A DNA stretch of 64,000 nucleotides, from assembly GCA_002786025.1 (NCBI GenBank), contig NHNW01000046.1:186001-250000 (forward strand). The letters are read 5' to 3'. The notes under the pieces were generated by a model that saw only the letters and a list, made by a program, of their open reading frames with translations, was not told where the DNA came from and did no database searches. The DNA is from Zasmidium citrigriseum (lineage: Eukaryota > Ascomycota > Dothideomycetes > Mycosphaerellales > Mycosphaerellaceae). A program made the position numbers and the translations under genes. Positions 56,174-64,000 of this stretch are shown one piece after another (the stretch's first letter is position 1; every line of letters starts with the position of its first letter).

Positions 56174-56339
56174 GAAACAAAAAGGAACATGTGCAGCACA
56201 ACAAGCACCCGGATGTGGAGACAGCGGTGGGGTCTATAAAACCTACATGAAAGGAACTAACGACCACCTACATACAGTCCGAGCAGCGATCGTGATGATG
56301 CAACGTCCAGACGGCGACGGCAGGGCTTGGAACAACACC

Positions 56340-56640
56340 TGCATGTTGGATGGCGGCGAGGATCTGGTGCCGGCGACGATCAGGTGCCGGCGTGGATCTA
56401 GTGCCGGCTGAGATCATTCAGCAACGCCATGCCAAGCATCAGCATGCCCAGCGGGGAGCTGATGGCGGCAGGAAGCTGAGGGCGGTGACGACCTAATGTC
56501 GATGGAGGTGTGATGTCGACGGCTGGTGTAGGTGAAGATCTTGTGCCGGTGGAGTGCAGTGGACGGTAATGGCGGTGGGGATCTAATGGCAGTGGAGATC
56601 CGATGGCGGCGGAGATCAATCAGCACCACCATGCCCAGCG
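56340..56640. repeat. Degenerate GATC(T/A)GGTGCCGGC minisatellite
   Basis: Imperfect units of about 15-17 bp (GATCTGGTGCCGGCGAC, GATCAGGTGCCGGCGTG, GATCTAGTGCCGGCTGA) followed by looser GGCGG(T/C)GATC words to about 56,640. It is GC-rich, in contrast to the neighbouring repeats. Confidence 0.6.
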
Positions 56641-57395
56641 ATGGCGACGTAGCACAGAGGGTCAGCAATGATCCTGTTCAGCAACGCATCGAAACAGGTC
56701 ATTACGGCACCCATATGTGAGCAGGGCGTTGTGCCTCGTCCCAGGATCTGGCGCCTGCGTGCCGTTTGTACTTTTATGCGAACTTGATGAGGATTGGACG
56801 TTGGTCAAAGCACTTTATGGCGAGGATGGTAATGATACAAGCCTGTCTATTGACCAGCCATTGTCTCTGAGCGATAACGCTCGAAAGAGCCAGATCGTAG
56901 AAGTGGGCGTTGTTCGTGGGCGTTGGTTGTCAGCAGTATCAGCTGTTGACAGGAGGTGTGGTGGTGAAGTCTGCGACTCCAACTTGGCGACGGAGAAGAT
57001 CCAAACCGGGAAAGGACTGTCTTGCGTTCGCTAAAATAACTATGGCCGCCTCATATGCACGAGGAATGAAGTCCGGCATATGGTAGACCTGCAACCTCCG
57101 TTTCCAAGACGAATCGTTCGTCGTAGCTGCAAAGAGTGGGCCGAAATAGTGTGTGGCAAGGTGCAAAGCTTTCTGACCTAGCCTAGTGCATATATATAAC
57201 GTGGATGAAGTCCTCTTCACTGATAATAATGAGCTCGCCATTGTCCCGACAGGAAAGATCTTGTCTAAGCTTCAGGCAGAGCATACGCAGCTCGAAAAGT
57301 CAATGTCGACTCCCCTGCCCATAGATCCTACCTATAGATCCCTGCATCTCATTGGCTGCTCCCAGTTCGTCCGCATGTTACAGTCCCTATTCCGT
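56641..57395. other. Intergenic region, no supported gene
   Basis: Short frames on both strands (plus 56717-57034, minus 57241-56939) show no family motif. On the plus strand 57,186-57,440 contains DEVLFTDNNELAIVPTGKIL, which might be a gene scrap. Nothing more can be supported. Confidence 0.3.
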
Positions 57396-58301
57396 TTACG
57401 CTACGATCTTCACCCCGGCCCCTTCCATCGCTTTCACTAACTTCTCCCTTTGCTCCCCTTTCAACAGATCAAACGGCTTCCTTAGACCACCCGTCGACCA
57501 ACCGCGAAGCTCCATACCCGTCTTCACAGCTCCGGCGTAGTTCCCTTGCTCCAGAACATTGCATACCGGCCAGATCTTCGCCCACAACTCCCGTCCACGC
57601 TTAATGTCATTCTTTACGGCCACAGCATCCCACAGCTCCATCGACAATTCCGGGATGATGTTGGTTGCACCCCAGACCGACCCCTTTGCACCCGCGGCGA
57701 GACCATAAAATGTCAGCGTGTCCCAGCCGTTGAACGTCGTGATCTGCTCGTGTCGGTGGAAGAGTAGCTCGGTCAAATCGGGGGCGTTGCCTGAAGTATC
57801 CTTCATGTACTTGACGCCCGACTTGGACAGCCCGGCCATCTCCTCTGGCGACAATTTCGTGCCACTGGCAGACGGAATGTTGTAGTAGACGATTGGCAGT
57901 CCGCTGGATTGATGGATCTCGCCAAGGAGGTCATGCAGCTGTTCCAACGAGAGAGCGTCGTAGAATGGCGGCACTACCATCGTTGCCGCTGCACCAGCTT
58001 TCGCTGCATGGACTGCAAGCTCAACAGCTCGCTCCGTTGAGAGGTCACCAATGCCAGCTACGACGGGCACTCTGCCTGCTGCCGATTTGACGCAGGCCTC
58101 GAGCAATGCTTTCCTTTCTTCGACAGAAAGGACCGTGAACTCTCCGGTACTTCCGCCGGGGACCAGCCCGTGTACGCCAGCGTTGATCAAGCGATTGATA
58201 TGTTCATCGAGGGCTTGGAAGTCGATCTGCTTCTTGTCCGGGGTGAAAGGCGTGATTAAGGCGACGAGAATGCCTTTGAGCTCTGTTTGTGGTGGCGACA
58301 T
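57396..58301 (-). CDS. DHDPS/N-acetylneuraminate-lyase family aldolase
   Basis: 301-residue single-exon TIM-barrel class I aldolase. GGSTGEF (about 49-55) binds the 2-oxo-acid carboxylate, Tyr140 in VYYNIPSASG matches the catalytic Tyr, and Lys167 in KYMKDTSG is the Schiff-base lysine. The length fits the family. Fungi make lysine through aminoadipate and do not need dihydrodipicolinate, so fungal members are mostly catabolic aldolases (for example 2-keto-3-deoxy-sugar-acid or 4-hydroxy-2-oxoglutarate aldolases). The start is the first Met, with no targeting signal. The neighbour, on the same strand 274 bp upstream, is a 2-hydroxy-acid oxidase, which suggests a shared 2-oxo/2-hydroxy acid route. 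Confidence 0.9.
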   Translation of the reverse strand: MSPPQTELKGILVALITPFTPDKKQIDFQALDEHINRLINAGVHGLVPGGSTGEFTVLSVEERKALLEACVKSAAGRVPVVAGIGDLSTERAVELAVHAAKAGAAATMVVPPFYDALSLEQLHDLLGEIHQSSGLPIVYYNIPSASGTKLSPEEMAGLSKSGVKYMKDTSGNAPDLTELLFHRHEQITTFNGWDTLTFYGLAAGAKGSVWGATNIIPELSMELWDAVAVKNDIKRGRELWAKIWPVCNVLEQGNYAGAVKTGMELRGWSTGGLRKPFDLLKGEQREKLVKAMEGAGVKIVA

Positions 58302-58575
58302 GATTGTAGAATGATTGAACCTGGTTGATTCTGGCCGTCATGTCGAGCAATGTTTATACATATGTCTCCCATCGTCTTTGCCTTCCTATGGCTGACAGAG
58401 ACGTACCTACATGCCTCCAGGGATATGTAGAAGTACAAGCATCCTGAAGAGGCAAGCTACCCCGACGCTGACAGATCATCCCCGTCGTAGCGGCACGATG
58501 GCACATGTGTATTGAACGCAGCAGATTGTATAGTCATTGTCAAATGCCAGTATCTCATTCCATTCTATGTCTTTA

Positions 58576-59748
58576 TCAGAGCTTGGCTAGGATTCCCTCC
58601 GCGTTCAAATACGTGACATGGTTCCTGGAGATATCCTTGATCGACCGACAACCCGCCAAACCCATCGTCAACTTCAACTCAAACATCAGAATCTTCAACG
58701 CAAGCTCAACACCCTCTTGACCATTGTACTGTGTAAAAGTTAGCTTGTCACTCTCGTTACTCTTCTTTAAACTCACAGCAAGCCCCCATATGGGTATTCG
58801 CCCGACAAAACAGTGACTCGCCCCCAAAGCCAGAGCCTTGAAAATATCAGAACCTCTTCGAATCCCGCCATCCACGGCAACTGGAATCTTTCCAGCGGCC
58901 GCCGTCACACATTCTCGTAACGAATCTAACGTCGCCGGTTGGCCGTCCAGCTGTCGACCTCCATGGTTGGAAACGACCACCCCGTCAATGCCATACTTCA
59001 CCGCTAGCATCACGTCTTCCGCCGATGTGACTCCCTTCAGCCAGATCTGCATCTTCGTTTGTGACTTCAACCATGGAATCGCACTGTCCCAGTCGAGAGC
59101 TGGATCGTAGTCGTATCCTTTCAGCTCGCCAGTGTTCTGCTGCTTGAACTCTTCCTTCCCTGTCAGGAGTAGATTCGGCCACTCCATGTCGTCCGGAAGG
59201 CAGAAATTGTTTCGATACTCGTTGAGCCTCCGGCCAAGTATAGGAACATCCACAGAGAGGAAGAAGGCCTTGCATCCTGCGCTCTCAGCTCGCGTGAGAA
59301 GCTGCTTCGTGATGTTACGGTCTTGCAGCACGCACATTTGCATGGCATAAGGGTTGCCATTTCCTTGGGCTGCAACAGCCTCGATCGGCTCGGTAGCATA
59401 GGATGACAAGCACATGGAGATGCCAAACTTCGCCGCTGCCCTTGACGTCCCTAATTCGCCATCGGTATGAGCGAGGCGCTGCATAGCTGTAGGACTGAAG
59501 CCGAGTGGCATGGAGACCTTGCATCCGAAGATCTCCGAGCTGAGATCAATGTCTTTGACGTTTACGAGGATTCGAGGCTTGATCTTATAGCGGTTGTATG
59601 CTTCCTCGTTGTCGCGGAGAGTGAACAGGTCCATGGCTCCTTCATTGTAGTAGTCACGGTACATCTTGGGAAGTCGACTGCTCCCCAGAACCTTCAGGTC
59701 CTGGATGGAATGGACCTGAGGATCCCATGTAGTCCCGCGGTTGGCCAT
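58576..59748 (-). CDS. FMN-dependent 2-hydroxy-acid oxidase (glycolate/lactate oxidase family)
   Basis: Exons 59748-58777 and 58728-58576 give 374 residues. The 48-nt intron (GTGAGT...GCTAAC...CAG) is a multiple of three with no stop, so the unspliced frame also reads through; removal restores WGLAYNGQEGVELAL, the family form. FMN-barrel motifs: MPLGFSPTAMQRLAH, CLSSYATEPIE, FFLSVDVPILGRR, WLKGVTSAEDV, SNHGGRQLDG with the catalytic His and Arg, and AVDGGIRRGSDIFKALALGA for phosphate binding. In the MQMCVLQDR strand a Cys stands where glycolate oxidase has the substrate-binding Tyr, seen in other fungal members as I recall, so the substrate may differ from glycolate. No cytochrome b5 domain is present, so it is not a flavocytochrome b2. 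Confidence 0.9.
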   Translation of the reverse strand: MANRGTTWDPQVHSIQDLKVLGSSRLPKMYRDYYNEGAMDLFTLRDNEEAYNRYKIKPRILVNVKDIDLSSEIFGCKVSMPLGFSPTAMQRLAHTDGELGTSRAAAKFGISMCLSSYATEPIEAVAAQGNGNPYAMQMCVLQDRNITKQLLTRAESAGCKAFFLSVDVPILGRRLNEYRNNFCLPDDMEWPNLLLTGKEEFKQQNTGELKGYDYDPALDWDSAIPWLKSQTKMQIWLKGVTSAEDVMLAVKYGIDGVVVSNHGGRQLDGQPATLDSLRECVTAAAGKIPVAVDGGIRRGSDIFKALALGASHCFVGRIPIWGLAVSLKKSNESDKLTFTQYNGQEGVELALKILMFELKLTMGLAGCRSIKDISRNHVTYLNAEGILAKL

Positions 59749-60082
59749 GTCGAGGTGGATGGAGAGAGCACAGCTTACAGCTTGGGAGACTGGCGGATGT
59801 AAGTATCTTGAACCACATACTTGCCGCAGTAATTCGCCGAAGGAAGGCGATATCGACTCGCCAATCGGCGTGTATCCAGGCCATATCTATGAACATGCAA
59901 GAGACGAAGTGGGGAGGAAGAGCAGGTAGGAAAGTGAGCAGCTCAAGTGCCCCGCCATCTCCAATGCCTGCCTATCTGGGGATCCACGCTGATCGATCTC
60001 GGAAGGCAAGCCCGAGCTGTCGACTGCATGCTCCAACGACTCCAATCCATGCTGCTACTACAACACACCAGTCAACAACATC
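59749..60082. promoter_or_regulatory. Divergent promoter region (2-hydroxy-acid oxidase / epimerase-like gene)
   Basis: 334 bases between divergent start codons at 59748 (minus) and 60083 (plus). No distinct elements identified. Confidence 0.4.
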
Positions 60083-61282
60083 ATGAAGATTTTCCTGTGA
60101 GTCGACCTCGTGACAAGCGCACAATGTGAACTAACAATGCCAGCACTGGAGCGACAGGCTTCGTCGGCGGAGAAGCCTTGTACAACCTCTACCATTCTGG
60201 TGATGGCAAGTACAACATCTCCGTCCTGAACCGCCACCCTGAGAGTGAGAAGGCGATTTTGAGTGCATTTCCAAAAGTGCGGGTGGTTCGTGGCGACCTG
60301 GACGACACGGAATTGATCGAGAATGAAGCCAAGGCCGCAGATGTGGTGTTCCGTGAGTGTCAGACGAGCCTCCCAAGCCAATATATCTGATTTGAGCAGA
60401 TCTCGCCAGCACAAAACATCTTCCAAGCTCTCAGGCAATAAGCCGGGGATTGAGCAGCCGTAGTAAAGGGGGCGTATGGGTCCAGATGTCAAGGGTAAGT
60501 CGCTCCAGTTCATCATTGAGCATACAAAGCTCATATATCAGCAAGGCCTCAATGTTCTCTGTGCCTGACATCGAGAACAAAACGTACGGTGAGCCTCCAC
60601 GGGAAACATTTGACGACCTTGAAGACACCGAAAGGATCCGGACGATCATCATGGATAATCCTGCTCGGACCGTTGACCATCTTGTACTGTCCCAGAAGTC
60701 TGATTCCGTCAAGACGGCTCTCATCATAGGGCCCTTGATCTACGGAACAGGCAGAGGACCTGGCAACACCAGAAGCATCCAAGCCCCTGAGATGGCAAGA
60801 GTGACGCTCCAGAATGGCGAGGGTTTCCGTGTCGGCGCTGGAAAGAGCGTCTGGAGCAACATCCACGTTCGAGACCTGGGCATACTGTTCGCTGACATGG
60901 CGAAAGCTGCGGAGGAGGATAAAGGAGGCTGCTGGAATGATGATGGAGTGTATGCCGTCGAGAACGGCCAGCTTGTGAGTCTGCAGATTGGGCGATTTGG
61001 ATTGAGCTAACAAAATGCCAGGCTTTTGGAGAACTTGGCGAGAGAATTGCTACCGAAGCTCATGCTCAGGGCCTGATAAAGACCCCAAAGGTCAGTCAAG
61101 TCATGACAGCAGATGAAGCCAGCAAGGCCATGCCAGCCGGCGCCATCTTCTGGGCGACCAATGCCGTGGCACAAGCCACGCGAGCGAGGAAGCAGCTCAA
61201 TTGGCGACCATCCCAACCGGCTCTCCAAGACACGATCCAAGAAGTTGTGAAGATCGAGGCAGAAAGGATGAAGACGACATGA
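60083..61282 (+). CDS. NAD(P)-dependent epimerase/dehydratase-like protein (extended SDR)
   Basis: Five exons, 60083-60096, 60144-60352, 60400-60494, 60546-60974 and 61022-61282, give 335 residues. The tiny 14-nt first exon supplies MKIFL, and splicing makes MKIFLTGATGFVGGEAL, the TGxxGxxG Rossmann loop. VRVVRGDLDD and AADVVFHLAST follow as expected for an extended SDR. RTALIIGP-like LIIGPLIYGTGRGPGN and VWSNIHVRDLG are typical of the Nmra/epimerase-like fungal group. The usual YxxxK pair is not evident: the segment after ASMFSVPDIENKTYGEPP lacks it, so redox chemistry is uncertain. The acceptor before exon 4 (60545) was chosen for phase. Confidence 0.8.
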
Positions 61283-61623
61283 GCGAGGCAGGGAGTTATA
61301 GAAGCCGTCGAATGACACACACCTTACGAACGATGCTTCACTTCCCACCTCCTTTATAATGGAGGCGGATGCTGTTCCAGTCTCCCGATCTTGATCTGTA
61401 AGTCTCTGCAACCAGTTCATCCACTTTGGCCGCCCAGCCGCCCTCGATCCTGCTTATGCATTCACACCCGGCGAGCCAGAACGAACACCGGGTACCTGAG
61501 ATTCTGGCTTTGGAGAACGACACGGAACATATATCGGAGCGTGGCAGCTCAAGGAGTAGCTGACTCTGAGCGCAGAAGATGTTTCCGATGTCGTAATTCT
61601 ACAGTCCCCAAATCCTCTACCAT

Positions 61624-62412
61624 TCACAGCTTACTGTACATGCCCTCCTTCTGCGGCCGTACGTCAATCTCGTGGGTCCACGCGCTCCGTGGCTGCGTAT
61701 GAAGAAACCAGTATGTCTGAGCGAGATCAGCAGGCTGCAGTAGATATGCGTCGAGATCGTCCAGCTTCTCCTTCGCCCCTTCACGCTCCCATTGCCGTCT
61801 CCGTACCCCTCCAATGAGCTTTCCATCCACCGGGCTGTCAACAATGATGAATGCTGCATGGATGCCTTGCGGTTGATACTCTCTGGTGATAATCTGGCAC
61901 AGTGCTCGCAAACCGAACTTGCCCGGGGAGAAGCTCGATAGGCCAGGTGCACCGCGAAGCGCCCCAGTTGCTCCGGTAAAGAAAATGCTGCCTTTCTGTG
62001 CAGCCAACATATCTGGTAGGACACATTTTGTAGACCAGAACGCCCCGAAGAGATTGATCTTCGTGAACTGCTCGAATTCGCTGGACTCCGTCTCCAGTAT
62101 CTTCCGGCCGTTGACACGACGAGCACCCGCATTATACACCAGAACCTGGACAGGCCCCAGCTCGTCGCGGATCTTCTTGAAACTCGAAATGACAGACTCC
62201 TCAACTCTCAGATCTGTAATATAGTATCGTGCTGTCCCTTTCCCATAGTCGGCGTCGATCCCCTGGGCCATCGTCTGGAGCTTGTCTTCGGTCCGGGCGA
62301 GGAGTGCCACCACGAATCCTTCTGCAGTGAATCGGCGAGCGACAGCCTCGCCAATGCCTGGACCCGCACCCACAACCGCAATCACAGGCTTCTTTGAACC
62401 GTTGAAGGACAT
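61624..62412 (-). CDS. Short-chain dehydrogenase/reductase lacking the catalytic Tyr
   Basis: 262 residues, one exon. IAVVGAGPGIGEAVARRF is the dinucleotide-binding TGxxxGxG-type loop, and LLARTEDKL has the Arg that favours NADP(H). LVYNAGARRVNG is the NAG motif and IFFTGATGALRG has Thr where Ser usually stands. The catalytic YxxxK is replaced by FSPGK in GLSSFSPGKFGLRAL: Phe takes the Tyr place while Lys stays. This pattern occurs in a known SDR subgroup, so it may be a family feature and not decay. The frame is intact. The enzyme may be inactive as a classical reductase or use another proton donor. It converges on the epimerase-like gene. Confidence 0.85.
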   Translation of the reverse strand: MSFNGSKKPVIAVVGAGPGIGEAVARRFTAEGFVVALLARTEDKLQTMAQGIDADYGKGTARYYITDLRVEESVISSFKKIRDELGPVQVLVYNAGARRVNGRKILETESSEFEQFTKINLFGAFWSTKCVLPDMLAAQKGSIFFTGATGALRGAPGLSSFSPGKFGLRALCQIITREYQPQGIHAAFIIVDSPVDGKLIGGVRRRQWEREGAKEKLDDLDAYLLQPADLAQTYWFLHTQPRSAWTHEIDVRPQKEGMYSKL

Positions 62413-63112
62413 GGTGGTTAGTCGTGGGGAAAGTGGCTGCTCGTCAGCAGTCGAAGGTGGTCCTTTTCAATGGACGTGACGTTGAAGTCGTCGGCTCGTT
62501 TGTCATCCTCGGACCCGTTGACGGCATGTCATTGGCTGGCTAAGGAGTTCTGCTTCCAAACATGGCAAAGCCCGAGCCAGGGCTTCGGTATGATGAGTGA
62601 ACAGAAAGGTTGAGTTTCATGGTCAAGTACTTTGTGGGTGAAAATTGCGTGCTGTTTCGTGGCAGTGAAACCGAGAATGAATAAATACATACTCATCAAT
62701 TTTCGCTAACTCCCATTGTCCAGGTGCATTGGCCGCTCGTCGACTCCGGCCACCGGGCGAATCGTAGATGTCCAGGAATTACGAAACATGGAAAGCCAGG
62801 TGAGAAAGAAGCACGTTGACATCCAGAACAGTCGATTCGGTATCATCGACACTACTCTCATCTCGAATGAAGCCGCGCCAACACTATGTCGGTGTGCAAC
62901 GACCGGTATTTGGATAAAGCCCACTCGTCGTTCATCGCCGGGAGTATATCGAGTTGAAGGTGGGTGGCGTTGCAAGTGAAGGAACTGTCTGGGAGTCGAT
63001 CGATTGCTTCGTCAAGCTTGACCCATATTTCGGTACTGACATCCGCTTGAGAAACCCCGTCCATGAGGTATTCCGAAAGGTTTGACATCCCCAACGCGTC
63101 ATTGCCCACCCT
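62413..63112. other. Intergenic region, no supported gene
   Basis: Short frames on both strands at 62706-63109 overlap each other and resemble nothing. The segment just right of 62412 carries the SDR promoter. Confidence 0.35.
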
Positions 63113-64000
63113 TTACAACCAAGATGTCCTTCGTCCTGGATCGCCTGACTGTGACCTCAACAACCCTTCAGCCTGTCTTGTTCTCTGGTCCAATATCCGG
63201 GAGACATCATTGAGGGTCTCTCTCGCCAGCTGCTCAGCATCCGCACTCTTGGTCTCAGCTGCCTCCTTGAGTTGCTGAAGCTGGGGAAGAATCTTCGATC
63301 CGTCTGGTAGTCTGCTGAGCCAGTTCGAGAGACTGCCACTCGAATGCTGCTGAGACCTCTTGGTGATGTCCTTGATGTACCGCTCGAGCTCCCCTGTGCT
63401 GCCACTCATGACTGCTTGTCTAATTTTCTCTGACACCTCTTTGGCACGCCCCAACCTGAGAGTATCCATGTTCTCGTCCACGATACGCTTTACCCTTGGG
63501 TTCCGCTCAAGCATCGGCTGCATCTGCTCCATGGCGACAAACCAAGCCTGCTCGCTTCTGGATTTGATCTGGCGGGCCTTGTCCTGCACGATGGTGTTAA
63601 TTCGATCCACGGTGCCTCCGTCGACGCCCTGTTTGACAATGTTGGAAACCTGGCAGAAGGTCTCATCGACTTCTCTCTTCGCGCCCGGTCCAAGTCGGTC
63701 ACCAAGTCTTCTCAGCTGCTCGAAAGAGCCATCCAACCTGTCTCTCATCTCTGGGTGTTTGTCCAGGATTTGCTCCGCCACATCCCCTGCCAGGGATGAT
63801 AGCTCTTCCAGTCTTCGAGAGAGGATATACCAGGTCTCGTTGACCGTTTCTAAGCTCGTGCCTTTCCTTGTTGAGACATCGCGCAGCTCCTCGTACGTGT
63901 CGCGTACGATCTCATTGACCTCCGTCTCGTGTTTCTCCCTTACTCTTTCCAGATCTTTGAACGATTTCTCAACAAACTCATGTCCACCAGGTATCCAGGG
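63113..64000 (-). CDS. Long helical/coiled-coil fungal protein, C-terminal 295 residues
   Basis: The frame is open from the right edge to the stop at 63113, so the N-terminus lies beyond 64000; the GTG at 63781 is internal and not a start. The visible part begins PWIPGGHEFVEKSF and is almost wholly helical and charged, with SLETVNETWYILSRRLEELSSLAGDVAEQIL, GPGAKREVDETFCQVSNI and QLQQLKEAAETKSADAEQLA. It resembles conserved uncharacterised ascomycete proteins rich in coiled coils. No catalytic motif is visible. A structural or membrane-associated role is only a guess. Confidence 0.7.
   Translation of the reverse strand, partial: PWIPGGHEFVEKSFKDLERVREKHETEVNEIVRDTYEELRDVSTRKGTSLETVNETWYILSRRLEELSSLAGDVAEQILDKHPEMRDRLDGSFEQLRRLGDRLGPGAKREVDETFCQVSNIVKQGVDGGTVDRINTIVQDKARQIKSRSEQAWFVAMEQMQPMLERNPRVKRIVDENMDTLRLGRAKEVSEKIRQAVMSGSTGELERYIKDITKRSQQHSSGSLSNWLSRLPDGSKILPQLQQLKEAAETKSADAEQLARETLNDVSRILDQRTRQAEGLLRSQSGDPGRRTSWL

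Larger units (their letters stand above)
53993..56411 (+). pseudogene. Small open frame split by the copia insertion
   Basis: A frame from ATG 53993 (MHFNSYTAKTGGVDGG) is open up to the copia element at 54069. If the element and one GAAAC copy are removed, the same frame continues from 56179 (KGTCAAQQAPGCGDSGGVY) to TGA at 56409-56411, 102 codons in all. The Cys-containing middle and Gly-rich ends resemble no family I know. Frame continuity across the junction is the only evidence, and the last third is a degenerate GGTGCCGGC repeat that could be non-coding. Confidence 0.35.

Noticed and set aside
63113..63781. GTG at 63781 as the start of the coiled-coil protein
   Set aside because: The frame stays open and family-like up to the window edge (SLETVNETWYILSRRL and more), so this is an internal valine.

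Overview
The window looks like nuclear DNA of a filamentous ascomycete (Pezizomycotina, plausibly a Dothideomycete). The reasons are short 40-80 nt introns with GTRNGT donors and CTRAC branch points, a Zn2Cys6 regulator, a HET-domain gene, a heme-thiolate peroxygenase, and a block of transposons mutated in the manner of repeat-induced point mutation (RIP). The species cannot be named from the sequence. Splice sites were placed by eye from reading-frame continuity.

Left gene-rich arm (1-23.5 kb). Right to left or left to right, the genes are: a 5'-complete, 3'-cut peroxygenase; an AusD-like methyltransferase; a J-domain-like coiled-coil protein; riboflavin synthase; a mitochondrial family III CoA-transferase; a CmcJ/AsaB-type dioxygenase; a secreted GMC oxidoreductase; an SMP-30-like beta-propeller with a frame switch near its end; a membrane-anchored sulfotransferase-like protein; a truncated HET protein; a Zn2Cys6 activator; and an amino-acid permease with 11 exons. 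The oxidoreductase, transferase, regulator and transporter mix resembles the tailoring part of a secondary-metabolite cluster, but no PKS, NRPS or terpene synthase lies in view.

Repeat island (about 25.7-56.2 kb). A satellite with alternating 151/157-bp half-units, each dimer carrying a large palindrome, is split by nested transposons. Target-site duplications (TSDs) give the order: a Ty3/gypsy element of 188-bp LTRs (TSD TAAGT) entered the satellite; a second copy of the same family (TSD GCGTA) entered the first; and a 10-kb hAT-type DNA element entered the second, flanked by an unusual 16-bp duplication. From about 27.1 to 52.6 kb CpA and TpG dinucleotides are almost absent while CpG, CpT and CpC remain, so ATG and TGG codons are gone and TAG/TAA stops abound. 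The old genes can still be read through these stops. To the right sits a much younger, un-mutated Ty1/copia deletion derivative (two 467-bp LTRs, TSD GAAAC) that interrupts a small open frame.

Right gene arm (57.4-64 kb). This holds a DHDPS/aldolase-family enzyme, an FMN-dependent 2-hydroxy-acid oxidase, a divergently transcribed NAD-epimerase-like protein, an SDR lacking the usual catalytic Tyr, and the C-terminal part of a long coiled-coil protein that runs off the window. The first four look like a small catabolic or redox group, but no pathway can be fixed.
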